The position numbers and the translations under genes were made by a program. From an uncultured Bacteriovoracaceae bacterium (GTDB taxonomy: Bacteria > Bdellovibrionota > Bacteriovoracia > Bacteriovoracales > Bacteriovoracaceae), in contig CALFYV010000090.1 of NCBI GenBank assembly GCA_937952395.1, positions 124,001-188,000 on the forward strand: 64,000 bases of DNA. The letters are read 5' to 3'. Under the pieces are notes generated by a model that was not told the DNA's origin, searched no databases, and saw nothing but the letters and a program-made list of their open reading frames with translations. Below are positions 41,822 through 49,298 of this stretch, piece after piece (the first letter of the stretch is position 1; each line of letters starts with the position of its first letter).

Positions 41822-41844
41822 AAGGGCCGCCTTGTGCGGCTTTT
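41822..41844 (+). terminator. Rho-independent terminator
   Basis: AAGGGCCGC (41822-41830) pairs with GCGGCTTTT (41836-41844) around CTTGT, nine pairs with two G-U, ending in four T. Confidence 0.8.
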
Positions 41845-41865
41845 ATGCTATTATGGAAAACTGCA

Positions 41866-42291
41866 ATGCGAATAAAACATAAATATGTTATTTTTGCTGC
41901 GATAATAGCAGTCGCTACAGTAATAGCGGTTCAAGCTAGTCTCCAACACCGTTTATCGGTTCATCATTCATCTGACCCTTTTGTTAATGCTATTATTGAA
42001 TTTCAAGAACCTGTGTCTGTAAAACAAATACATGTATTAACTGGTGATGAATATGATTTAATTCTTGACAATGGTGATAGAATTCATGCTAAACTTGATG
42101 TAAGAACTACGCCTTTGGCTAAATCCAAAGTGTTAGAATTTATAAACAGGTGCAAGAATCCCCGAGCTATTCTTAAAAAGGATTTGGGGAATCATTTGTG
42201 GCTCGTAGAACTATATGTTACCACTCAGGATGAAAACATCGAAGTTAGTTTATCCAAGTGGTTGCAGGAAAAGAATTTGGCATACCGATGA
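41866..42291 (+). CDS. membrane-anchored protein, possibly nuclease-like
   Basis: 141 aa from ATG 41866. Basic MRIKHKY then a single membrane segment (VIFAAIIAVATVIAVQA), so N-in anchor or uncleaved signal. The soluble part DEYDLILDNGDRIHAKLDVRTT, AKSKVLEFINRC, GNHLWLVELYV and LSKWLQEKNLAYR has the strand/helix order of staphylococcal-nuclease-like domains, but the catalytic Arg and Glu set is not convincing. Confidence 0.55.
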   Translation: MRIKHKYVIFAAIIAVATVIAVQASLQHRLSVHHSSDPFVNAIIEFQEPVSVKQIHVLTGDEYDLILDNGDRIHAKLDVRTTPLAKSKVLEFINRCKNPRAILKKDLGNHLWLVELYVTTQDENIEVSLSKWLQEKNLAYR

Positions 42292-42321
42292 CAGTTCACA
42301 AAAACCACAATCAGAGGTATA

Positions 42322-43437
42322 ATGCCAAATCGGACAGACTATTTTTTTGTCGAGGGGAAAATGGAGATCGATAAAGAATCAGGATCGAAAGGCGTTGTTC
42401 CTGTTTGCTTTAATGAATTTGGAACTTTGCTAGAGTCTAAAAAAGGCAAGAGTGCCGCTATATTTGCTCATGCGGTTCCTGATCCTGACGCCATCGGTAG
42501 CATGATGGCAGTTAGGTGGATGTTAGAAAAGGCTGGGATTGAGGCTACAGCCTTCTTTGAAGGCGTGGTATCGCACCCTCAAAATCGAGCCCTGGTGAAC
42601 CTCTTAGACCCCGGAATGATTCCGGTAGAGGAATATAATTCTAAAGAATATGATTTTCATATTTTAGTAGACTCTGTACCGGCCAATGCGGGTACAGGAG
42701 ATTTTGAAATTAACTTTGATTTGGTTGTTGATCATCATAGAGAAATACCAAATGGCGGCTTTGATGGAATATTCATCAATTTAAAAGCCGGTAGTTGTTG
42801 TGCTACCGTATACCACCTCATACAGTTTTTAGGACTGACTTTTGAAGATGATAACGACAATGACTCTAAGGTAGCTACGGCCATAATGGTCGGTATCTCT
42901 ACAGATACTGAATCGTTGATGAGTGATGATGCTACTAATTTAGAGTTTGATGCTTGGGCTGAATTATTTGAATTCCGCAATCATAACTTCATTAAAAAAA
43001 TTATTCATTGGGAACGTCCTAAGTATTGGATTGACCACGAAGCCGAGGCGGTCAAAAATGCTGTAGTTTATGATGGCGTTGGAATTGTAGGTCTTGGCAT
43101 TATCCCAGCCCGTCACAGGGATATTATTTCTGACATGGCTGATCAAATGGTGACATGGGAAGATGTAAATACTGCTGTTGCATTTGCAGTTGTTGATGGT
43201 GATCGTTTAGAAGGATCAGTCCGCAGTCTTAATACTTCTCTTATTGTTTCTGATTTATGTAAGGAATTGGCTGGAAAACACGGTCGAGGCGGCGGCAAAC
43301 AAGGAAAAGGTGCATATCTTTATGATTTAGCAGGTGGCTCAATTGATGAAGATGATGATGAAGAAACAAGAAATGATACATGGGAACTCTATAACAAAAA
43401 AGAAATCAAACGCATTCAAAGAATAATGGCAAAATAA
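42322..43437 (+). CDS. DHH-family phosphoesterase
   Basis: 371 aa. AHAVPDPDAIGSMMAVRWML (motif I Asp pair), HILVDSVP, DLVVDHHREIP (DHH), and the C-terminal DHHA1 GKHGRGGGKQGKGA. Relatives are RecJ, oligoribonuclease NrnA and c-di-AMP/pApA phosphodiesterases; the single DHH-DHHA1 layout fits NrnA/cyclic-dinucleotide enzymes. Acting on host nucleotide second messengers (for example anti-CBASS) is possible but not shown. An ATG at 42361 is an alternative start. Confidence 0.82.
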   Translation: MPNRTDYFFVEGKMEIDKESGSKGVVPVCFNEFGTLLESKKGKSAAIFAHAVPDPDAIGSMMAVRWMLEKAGIEATAFFEGVVSHPQNRALVNLLDPGMIPVEEYNSKEYDFHILVDSVPANAGTGDFEINFDLVVDHHREIPNGGFDGIFINLKAGSCCATVYHLIQFLGLTFEDDNDNDSKVATAIMVGISTDTESLMSDDATNLEFDAWAELFEFRNHNFIKKIIHWERPKYWIDHEAEAVKNAVVYDGVGIVGLGIIPARHRDIISDMADQMVTWEDVNTAVAFAVVDGDRLEGSVRSLNTSLIVSDLCKELAGKHGRGGGKQGKGAYLYDLAGGSIDEDDDEETRNDTWELYNKKEIKRIQRIMAK

Positions 43438-43493
43438 TGCATTATTGGGATGAGAACGAAGAAGGGGCACTGGTAAGGGAGTGTGTGGGATGA
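43437..43493 (+). CDS. 18-codon leader ORF
   Basis: TAATG overlap with the upstream gene and ATGA overlap with the next one. It reads MHYWDENEEGALVRECVG. The double coupling suggests it is translated, if only to pass ribosomes on to the next gene. Confidence 0.35.
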   Translation: MHYWDENEEGALVRECVG

Positions 43494-43699
43494 AAAAAAG
43501 AGCGATTGAATTCTATGTCGGTATGGAACTGGACATTAACGAGGAATGCACGGGCGTTGTCGAGCAGGTGACCTCAGACCGGATTTTTATTCGGTCGAAA
43601 GCGTTCACTGGCTGGGCGACGAAAGCAGAAATCACAGAGGCTATGGAAGCGTGGGCCAGATCAGAGCAATGTCCTGGCAAGCAGCCTCCTAACGCCTGA
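43490..43699 (+). CDS. small GC-richer gene, unknown
   Basis: 69 aa (MKKRAIEFYVGMELDINEE start). Visibly richer in G and C than all neighbours (for example GGCTGGGCGACG, CCTGGCAAGCAGCC) and using codons rare around it, so it may be a recent arrival. The fold looks like a small beta barrel (TGVVEQVTSDRIFIRSK) plus a helix. Function unknown. Confidence 0.55.
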   Translation: MKKRAIEFYVGMELDINEECTGVVEQVTSDRIFIRSKAFTGWATKAEITEAMEAWARSEQCPGKQPPNA

Positions 43700-43709
43700 C
43701 TATCTTGAA

Positions 43710-43964
43710 ATGCTTGATAAGGCGATGCATTGCATCGCCTTAGTTGTTGTTTCACTGGAAAATCAAGTGGAAATAACACCTGATCAATTGAAAGATATTG
43801 AAAAAGTTAATCGTCGGCTTAGTCAATTGTTAGAGCATGTTCATCTCAAAAATGAAGCAAGATTATTGAGAATTTGGCAAACCGTGCATTATACTACTTG
43901 TATCGCCGCTGGCGAGTTAGAAGATGCTGAGAAATGGTATTTTTATATGAAGCAATCAAAATGA
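43710..43964 (+). CDS. unknown helical protein
   Basis: 84 aa. The first 10 codons run through the inverted repeat; an ATG at 43725 is an alternative start. Charged helices (LKDIEKVNRRLSQLLEHVH; AGELEDAEKWYFYM). Function unknown. Confidence 0.5.
   Translation: MLDKAMHCIALVVVSLENQVEITPDQLKDIEKVNRRLSQLLEHVHLKNEARLLRIWQTVHYTTCIAAGELEDAEKWYFYMKQSK
43718..43742. repeat. perfect 12-bp inverted repeat
   Basis: TAAGGCGATGCA (43718-43729) and TGCATCGCCTTA (43731-43742) are separated by one base. It follows the GC-richer gene and lies within the first codons of the next. It could be a terminator stem (T-rich after it) or a protein-binding palindrome. Confidence 0.6.
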
Positions 43965-44392
43965 GATATATTATAACAATATTGTGTCTTATTGCTTGTA
44001 ATGTGGCTGTTGCAATTGAGCCTCAACATATCTTGGTCGGCTCACCTACAGCGACTTACTATGATGGTGACGGTGTTGTCTTAGGTCGCACCCGGCTGGA
44101 AAATGATACGATTATAGTTTATGATCGCAATGTATTTTCTGGTAAGGTTAAATTGGGTCGAATTGTTGAATTTAAAAATCAAGGCGGCGCACTCACAGGC
44201 CGTGCAGAAAAAAGTGGAAGTCGAACACAAATTTATAACAAAAATGGAGCGTTAGCTGCCACAATAGAACGAAGCGGCAGCACAGCTTTATTTAAATCCG
44301 CAGGCGGTAGACTTATTGGAAAAGCCAAGATATCTAGTGGTATTACCCGATTCGAAGATGCAGATGGAAATTACATTGGGAAAAAACAATGA
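43961..44392 (+). CDS. exported repeat protein
   Basis: 143 aa, ATGA overlap fixes the start. Signal peptide MRYIITILCLIACNVAVAIE, probably cut after AVA. The mature part has four or so beta-turn repeats of about 20 residues built on G-R/K-A-x-x-S-G-S-x-x-x-x-x-x-x-G-G/N-x-x-I/L: GRAEKSGSRTQIYNKNGA, TIERSGSTALFKSAGG, GKAKISSGITRFEDADGN. A periplasmic or cell-surface protein; function unknown. Confidence 0.65.
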   Translation: MRYIITILCLIACNVAVAIEPQHILVGSPTATYYDGDGVVLGRTRLENDTIIVYDRNVFSGKVKLGRIVEFKNQGGALTGRAEKSGSRTQIYNKNGALAATIERSGSTALFKSAGGRLIGKAKISSGITRFEDADGNYIGKKQ

Positions 44393-44402
44393 TGAGGCTC
44401 GT

Positions 44403-44651
44403 GTGGTTCATTGTAAAAAAGAATCATATGATGTTTATATTGGTCGTCCATCGAAATGGGGCAACCCTTTCGTAGTTGGCCGAGATGGAAATAGAGAAGA
44501 AGTGATTGTTCAATATGAAAAATGGATTTTAACTCAAACCCATTTGTTGAATGCCTTGCATGAACTAAAAGGAAAGGTATTAGGCTGTTGGTGTTCGCCA
44601 AAGGCATGCCATGGAGATGTGTTGGTTCGACTGATAAAGGAAAACACATGA
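44403..44651 (+). CDS. DUF4326 protein
   Basis: 82 aa. GTG at 44403 has GAGG 5 nt upstream and gives the family start VVHCKKESYDVYIGRPSKWG. Then KVLGCWCSPKACHGDVL, the conserved Cys/His block. The domain often occurs alone in phages or near ADP-ribose enzymes; its activity is not known to me. ATGA overlap with the NADAR gene suggests a joint function. Confidence 0.78.
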   Translation: MVHCKKESYDVYIGRPSKWGNPFVVGRDGNREEVIVQYEKWILTQTHLLNALHELKGKVLGCWCSPKACHGDVLVRLIKENT

Positions 44652-45142
44652 ATATTTGGAATCCTGGATACAGTAAGTTTACTTATTTTTGGGGCAAAAA
44701 TGATGGGCCTTTTTCTCAGTGGGTTACTTCTTATTTTGTTATTGACAATATAGAGTATTGCACTGCTGAGCAATATATGATGGCACAAAAGGCAATTCTT
44801 TTCCAAGATGAAGATCAGTTGTTGGCCATTATGAAAGAAACCGATCCACGAAAGCAAAAAGAACTAGGTAAACAGGTTAGTAATTTTGTGAAATCAGAGT
44901 GGGATTCTGTGGCTAGAAATGTGGTATATAAAGGCAATTATGCTAAATATACACAAAATCCTAAAATGCTGGAGTCTTTAATGAAAACCAGTGAGACTTT
45001 ATTAGTAGAAGCTAGTCCGTATGATCGCATTTGGGGCATAGGTATTGATGCTACTGCTGCTCGGGCTGGTAAGCCCTGGAAAGGCACAAATTGGCTTGGT
45101 GAAGTTTTAACTAAATTGCGTGAAAATCTTGAAATGAAATAA
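44648..45142 (+). CDS. NADAR-family (YbiA-like) ADP-ribose glycosidase
   Basis: 164 aa. Signature FTYFWGKNDGPFSQW, IEYCTAEQYMMAQKAILF, VEASPYDRIWGIGID and GTNWLGEVLTKLRE. NADAR proteins act on N-glycosidic bonds in ADP-ribosyl or riboflavin-precursor compounds; some phage members are reported to remove ADP-ribose from DNA modified by DarT-type defences. Here such a counter-defence role is plausible but unproved. Confidence 0.85.
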   Translation: MNIWNPGYSKFTYFWGKNDGPFSQWVTSYFVIDNIEYCTAEQYMMAQKAILFQDEDQLLAIMKETDPRKQKELGKQVSNFVKSEWDSVARNVVYKGNYAKYTQNPKMLESLMKTSETLLVEASPYDRIWGIGIDATAARAGKPWKGTNWLGEVLTKLRENLEMK

Positions 45143-45159
45143 TATTACTATTTTAATGT

Positions 45160-45342
45160 ATGGAAAATAGATTTTTAATTAAATGTAGTTGTGGCTGGAA
45201 GCGGCTCAGCACCGGGATTTCTGAAGATTTAAAAGACCTAAAAGAAGTGAAAAAATGCAATAATTGTGGTGGTCCTCGAAAATTCAAATGTCCTAAGTGC
45301 GGGAAGGTTGCAAAACAGTTTCGTATTAAAGGAAATTCATGA
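45160..45342 (+). CDS. zinc-ribbon protein
   Basis: 60 aa. CSCGWK, then CNNCGGPRKFKCPKCGK: three Cys pairs making one or two zinc ribbons. No Shine-Dalgarno; AT-rich sequence precedes the ATG. Possible transcription or RNA-binding cofactor. Confidence 0.6.
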   Translation: MENRFLIKCSCGWKRLSTGISEDLKDLKEVKKCNNCGGPRKFKCPKCGKVAKQFRIKGNS

Positions 45343-46505
45343 AATTATTTAATGTAAAACGCTTAAACCCAGGAGATAAAAAAGAAGTAGAAGCGGAAGA
45401 ACGTATTGAAAATTTAAATTTTAATGTATTTAAATTAAACAATCGTCCAAAAACACCTAAAGAACAAACTTTAATTATTTGTTGTTTTTCTGAATTTGGA
45501 TGCGAAATGGTGGGAGCCATGTATTGTATCCCTCGTATTCTACGAGAAAATCCGGGTAAATATGTAATTATTGTCGGATGGTATGGGAGAGAATATCTTT
45601 ATCGCCACCTAGCTGATGAATTTTGGGAATTAAAAGAAGAGCATATGTGGCTCAGAGAATATGCCCGAGCATTTCACAACGAATCTAGAAATATTGCTAA
45701 AATTGAAAAGAAACTAACCCAATTTGGAAGGGTTGTTGATTCAAAATGGTTGGGCCGAGTTGCTGTCGGAGCTAAATGTAATAGTTGCAATAATTTATGG
45801 GTTCAAATTACCAAGGCTAAAAAATGTATAAAATGTGAAAGCGAAGATATATCTCAGTCACTTTTTGGCGATGTAGCACACTACAAACCCACAGCTAAAA
45901 AAATTCCATCTCCTTCTCAGGAAAAGATGGAAAAAGCTAAATCTTATTTGGGAGAGAACCCAGTAGGAATATTTGCCCGAGCTAGAAAGTGTTATGGGAG
46001 AAACCTTCAGCCTGAATTTTATGTTAATTTAATTAAATTATTGGAAGATAAAGGGTGTTCTCCTATTTGGTTGGGAGAAAAACAAACTACACTTCCGTGT
46101 CCTGTAAAACATATATTTGATTTTTCAAGAACGCTAGAGTCTAGAGATTTAGAACTTACTTTGGCTATTGTTAAGCAATTGAAATTCACAATTCAATTTT
46201 GGACTGCTTCTAGTCGTTTGTCCGCAATTATGGGAACGCCGTATATTATTTTTGAATCCCCAGATCAAATTTGGGGAAATGGTCAAGAAGGCTATCGTTT
46301 AAATCTTTGTACTTTTGGCGATAAGAAAATGGTAATTTGTCATTATTTAAATGTTTTCAATGACAATAAAGCAGGGCTAGATTTAGCTGCCAAAAGTATA
46401 GAAGAAGTTGAACAAGGTAATTATGAAGATTTATTTGGTTTATTAGAAAGCGACAATGCGGCACAACATATGAAGAATAACAATAGGGAGCGTATTGGAG
46501 GATGA
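45339..46505 (+). CDS. GT-B-like (family 9-like) glycosyltransferase, putative
   Basis: 388 aa. Two Rossmann-like halves: CCFSEFGCEMVGAMYCIPRIL, and after a zinc knuckle (CNSCNNLW ... CIKCES) PVGIFARARKCYGR, LLEDKGCSPIWLGEKQT, FWTASSRLSAIMGTPYIIFES. The last block matches heptosyltransferase-type binding sites (a small-residue turn before the ASSRL helix, then GTP-x-I). With an HldE gene in the window, a heptose or LPS-like acceptor is possible. The inserted zinc knuckle is unusual. Confidence 0.55.
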   Translation: MKLFNVKRLNPGDKKEVEAEERIENLNFNVFKLNNRPKTPKEQTLIICCFSEFGCEMVGAMYCIPRILRENPGKYVIIVGWYGREYLYRHLADEFWELKEEHMWLREYARAFHNESRNIAKIEKKLTQFGRVVDSKWLGRVAVGAKCNSCNNLWVQITKAKKCIKCESEDISQSLFGDVAHYKPTAKKIPSPSQEKMEKAKSYLGENPVGIFARARKCYGRNLQPEFYVNLIKLLEDKGCSPIWLGEKQTTLPCPVKHIFDFSRTLESRDLELTLAIVKQLKFTIQFWTASSRLSAIMGTPYIIFESPDQIWGNGQEGYRLNLCTFGDKKMVICHYLNVFNDNKAGLDLAAKSIEEVEQGNYEDLFGLLESDNAAQHMKNNNRERIGG

Positions 46506-47662
46506 TGGAAGGATTACCAGTATCTCAAATTTTGAAAAGAGCAGCCGAAAAAGCTGGATTTTCACGAACAAGATATGAAGAAAATAAAGTTCCAACTACA
46601 ATTTCCAATATAGTGGTGTTTGTTTTATTTTCTGATGTTCGAAATTCCTTCAATGTTTCGTCGTTGTTGTTAAAAAGATTCCGAGAGGAAAACAAAGGTT
46701 CTAAATATTTCATTTTGTGTTCATGGCCTGGAAACGAGGCTTTGTTTCCTTATGTTGATGAATATTGGGAATTGAATACAGAAATTCTTAAAGATACAAA
46801 TCATTTGCGATCAATTTACAATGCTGCTGATTGTTTTCGTAATCGTCATGATGTAATCATTGGTTCCCAAAGAGTTTTAAATACATTTTTTGAAGAAGTG
46901 TTAGATGGGTCGGTATTGGAGTCATATTGGCATAATGGTTTTACTTCTGAGTTCAAAGGGCGGTATAAAAATATCAAACGCTTTTTACCGTCCATTTCAT
47001 CTTCTAATGTGATGGGACCAGGGTTCAATAGTAAAATTTCTATGCATGACAAAAAGATATTTTTGTATCCTGCAATGTATTTGCAATATTGGAAAAATGG
47101 AAAATATCAGCCACAATTAATTTCTAAGAAGTTTTGGGAAGCTTTGATCGGGCGATTTTTAGATGAAGGTTTTCTGCCAGTAATTTATCACAATTTTTAC
47201 ACCCATGACGTTTCTCCTGAGTTTTTAGATAAATGTCTTTATTTAAATAATTTGGGACTGTTTGAGGTGTTGTCAGCCATGAGGAGCACTGGCTGTGTAT
47301 TAGATGTATTTACTGGTATTTCTAGATTAGCCATTGCAGCACGGTGTCCTTTTGTATCTTTACAAGAAAGAGTGGCATTTAATCTTATAAAAGACTATGA
47401 AATTGATGATTTATGTGGTTCTGGCGTGCCCAAGGAATATTTGTATATTTTTCCTTCAATTTGTGAAGAAATCAATAAATCTCTATGGAATTCAAATTTA
47501 TTGAATGCTATAATTTCTAGGGTAGATGCGCTGATGGCGGATTTAAATCGAGATAATTGGCCTTCGACGCTAGAATCCTATGAAATTGTGCCCTATGAAA
47601 CGGTTCGTAGACTAAATAGGAAAAAATTAGGCACAAAGTTTATTAAAATACCAAAATGTTAA
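46505..47662 (+). CDS. GT-B-like protein, partner of 45339
   Basis: 385 aa. Similar layout to the previous protein: VVFVLFSDVRNSFNVSSLLLKR, YFILCSWPGNEALFPYVDEYWEL, then ALIGRFLDEGFLPVIYHNF and CVLDVFTGISRLAIAARCPFVSL. Without the zinc knuckle. Probably a diverged paralogue with related sugar-transfer function; identity low. ATG at 46502 also possible; GGAGG precedes. Confidence 0.5.
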   Translation: MEGLPVSQILKRAAEKAGFSRTRYEENKVPTTISNIVVFVLFSDVRNSFNVSSLLLKRFREENKGSKYFILCSWPGNEALFPYVDEYWELNTEILKDTNHLRSIYNAADCFRNRHDVIIGSQRVLNTFFEEVLDGSVLESYWHNGFTSEFKGRYKNIKRFLPSISSSNVMGPGFNSKISMHDKKIFLYPAMYLQYWKNGKYQPQLISKKFWEALIGRFLDEGFLPVIYHNFYTHDVSPEFLDKCLYLNNLGLFEVLSAMRSTGCVLDVFTGISRLAIAARCPFVSLQERVAFNLIKDYEIDDLCGSGVPKEYLYIFPSICEEINKSLWNSNLLNAIISRVDALMADLNRDNWPSTLESYEIVPYETVRRLNRKKLGTKFIKIPKC

Positions 47663-47692
47663 CTCATATTAATAAATAATAAGAGGCTATGT

Positions 47693-47944
47693 ATGTCAGT
47701 AACAAGAATAAGAGTGGTTTCAAAAAATGCTAATTCTAATGCGTCTCGCTATGAACAGGAGAGAGCGTTTAAATCTCTTTTTGGAGCTTTCAAAAAACAA
47801 GTAAATGAATCTGGAATATTAACCAGATACAAAGAATGTCAATTCTTTGAAAGCAAATCAGAAAAACAACGCAGAAAGAAAAAGGAAGCAGAGGCCCAAA
47901 GACAAAAAGAGCTTCAAACTCGTTTACGTGAACATTTTGGATAA
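47693..47944 (+). CDS. rpsU: ribosomal protein bS21 homologue
   Basis: 83 aa. ERAFKSLFGAFKKQVNESG then ILTRYKECQFFESKSEKQRRKKKEAEA follows the bS21 pattern (F-x-x-x-x-K-R-Q-x-x-x-x-G-I-L, then the Y/F-E-x-P-S-x-x-R-x-R-K-x helix). An extra 20-residue N-terminus precedes. bS21 sits on the 30S platform beside the anti-Shine-Dalgarno. A phage copy can replace the host protein and bias initiation to phage mRNAs; this is known from large-phage surveys and inferred here. Confidence 0.85.
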   Translation: MSVTRIRVVSKNANSNASRYEQERAFKSLFGAFKKQVNESGILTRYKECQFFESKSEKQRRKKKEAEAQRQKELQTRLREHFG

Positions 47945-47956
47945 TTTTGGAGGAAT

Positions 47957-48229
47957 ATGAGCGAAGGTAAGAAACTAAAAATAATGAGTCTTTCTGTTGA
48001 AACTAGAACACATGATTTGCTAAAATCATCTGCTAAAAAAGCAGGTGTTTCTGTTTCAAGTTTAGTTAGAGACTTAGTAGATAAGCATCTAAACTTGATC
48101 GTAAATGAGGGAGAAGAAATTCCAATCATATTGAAAGTTCCCACTCATCTTAAGGGGGACGAAAACGGTCTGAGAAAGTGGTTATACGTCAAAACAGACG
48201 CCATTGCAAAAGCACTGTGTCAAGAGTAA
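47957..48229 (+). CDS. ribbon-helix-helix DNA-binding protein
   Basis: 90 aa. KIMSLSVETRTHDLLKSSAKK followed by GVSVSSLVRDLVDKHL is a clear RHH (MetJ/Arc-type) fold: one strand, two helices. Then a short extra domain (PIILKVPTHLKGDENGLRKW). Probable phage transcriptional regulator. GGAGG lies 5 nt before the ATG. Confidence 0.75.
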   Translation: MSEGKKLKIMSLSVETRTHDLLKSSAKKAGVSVSSLVRDLVDKHLNLIVNEGEEIPIILKVPTHLKGDENGLRKWLYVKTDAIAKALCQE

Positions 48230-48233
48230 AACA

Positions 48234-48326
48234 ATGGAAATAGTGGCTATAATTGTTTTGGTCGCCTTGTTGGTTATCCCAGCTATAGCGGCCTTGGCGA
48301 TAGTAATTTTTGGTAATCCGTGGTAA
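48234..48326 (+). CDS. 30-residue membrane peptide
   Basis: MEIVAIIVLVALLVIPAIAA then LAIVIFGNPW: one hydrophobic helix, nothing else. It lies between coupled genes with a TAATG junction, so it is likely translated. Confidence 0.5.
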   Translation: MEIVAIIVLVALLVIPAIAALAIVIFGNPW

Positions 48327-48508
48327 TGAGCATTCGAGATTTGGCTGCCGAAGTTCTTGACCATCCTGACGATTGGATGGATAAACCCAACACTTTTTTG
48401 GGTTGGGCAAAACCTAACGATCTTATTGGTTCACCCCAAGAGGAAAGAATAGTAGAATTGCTTGAGGCGATCAAACATAGGATTCCCCCGCACAGAGTTA
48501 TGTCATGA
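48326..48508 (+). CDS. small unknown protein
   Basis: 60 aa (MSIRDLAAEVLDHPDDW start), TAATG and ATGA junctions. Pro/Asp-containing helices; function unknown. Commonly such short genes precede deformylase by chance. Confidence 0.5.
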   Translation: MSIRDLAAEVLDHPDDWMDKPNTFLGWAKPNDLIGSPQEERIVELLEAIKHRIPPHRVMS

Positions 48509-49020
48509 ACATCGTGTCAGTTGCAGATATACCCAAGGGTGAAGATGTGCCTATGGACAATTTGTTCAAGGTATATAACGTGTGTATGCAACTTCAGGCT
48601 TTGTGTGAGCAAGAAAATGGGATTGGTATTGCTGCTGTGCAAGCTGGTATTCCTTGGAGGCTTTTTTTGGTAAAGCTTAAAAAGTTTCCGGATAAGGAAG
48701 ATTCTGAATCTCACTATGAGTATTATCTAAATTGTGATTTCCAACCCAAATCGCCTGATAAAGTATTGCATATTGAAGGCTGTCTTTCTCTTAAAACCCC
48801 TAAGGGCAAACTTAGATTGTTCGAAGTAGAAAGATATAAAAGCATAGAAGTTAATGGTTACAGATTAGTCATCAAAGAAGATGAGCTTGATGTCGAGCAT
48901 CTTGTAAACTACAATGTAACTGGTTTTTATGCGGCGGTGTTTCAACATGAAATACAGCATGCCGATCAAATAACCATCGACCAAATTGGCAAAGAAAAAG
49001 AATTCAGCAGGGTATTCTAA
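48505..49020 (+). CDS. def: peptide deformylase
   Basis: 171 aa. Motif 1 GIGIAAVQAG, motif 2 EGCLSL (metal Cys), motif 3 FQHEIQHADQ (H-E-x-x-H metal site and catalytic Glu). An insert around residues 65-85 (KKFPDKEDSESHYEYY). Removes formyl groups from nascent proteins; with the phage methionine aminopeptidase it could process phage proteins. Phage deformylases are known in marine phages. Confidence 0.9.
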   Translation: MNIVSVADIPKGEDVPMDNLFKVYNVCMQLQALCEQENGIGIAAVQAGIPWRLFLVKLKKFPDKEDSESHYEYYLNCDFQPKSPDKVLHIEGCLSLKTPKGKLRLFEVERYKSIEVNGYRLVIKEDELDVEHLVNYNVTGFYAAVFQHEIQHADQITIDQIGKEKEFSRVF

Positions 49021-49298
49021 TGTTAAGTAAAAAGCAAGTTGAAAATGTGTGTATGAATGGATGTGGAAGTGATGAATGTCGCTACCTTGATTCAGACGAC
49101 TATGATTACGGTAAATTTTACTGCGTTAAACATAGAATCAATCAAAAGCAAAAAATTGACCAAATAGTCGCAGAATTTATTGCTGATTGTGCAAGCAAAG
49201 GCATTGACCCGGCAGATCAGGGTGATCCTATTGGAGACAACTGTTCTGGGTATCCTTATCTAAAACATGTTGAACAAGGTTATGACAAAAAAAACTAG
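49020..49298 (+). CDS. cysteine-containing unknown protein
   Basis: 92 aa. Cys-rich front (VCMNGCGSDECRYL ... YCVKH) could bind zinc. Stop TAG 49296-49298 is within a CTAG palindrome that is also the stop of the convergent gene. Confidence 0.55.
   Translation: MLSKKQVENVCMNGCGSDECRYLDSDDYDYGKFYCVKHRINQKQKIDQIVAEFIADCASKGIDPADQGDPIGDNCSGYPYLKHVEQGYDKKN

Noticed and set aside
43961..44450. Upstream start for the DUF4326 gene inside the exported repeat protein
   Set aside because: GTG 44403 has a well-placed GAGG and gives the family N-terminus; earlier ATGs would add residues unlike the family.
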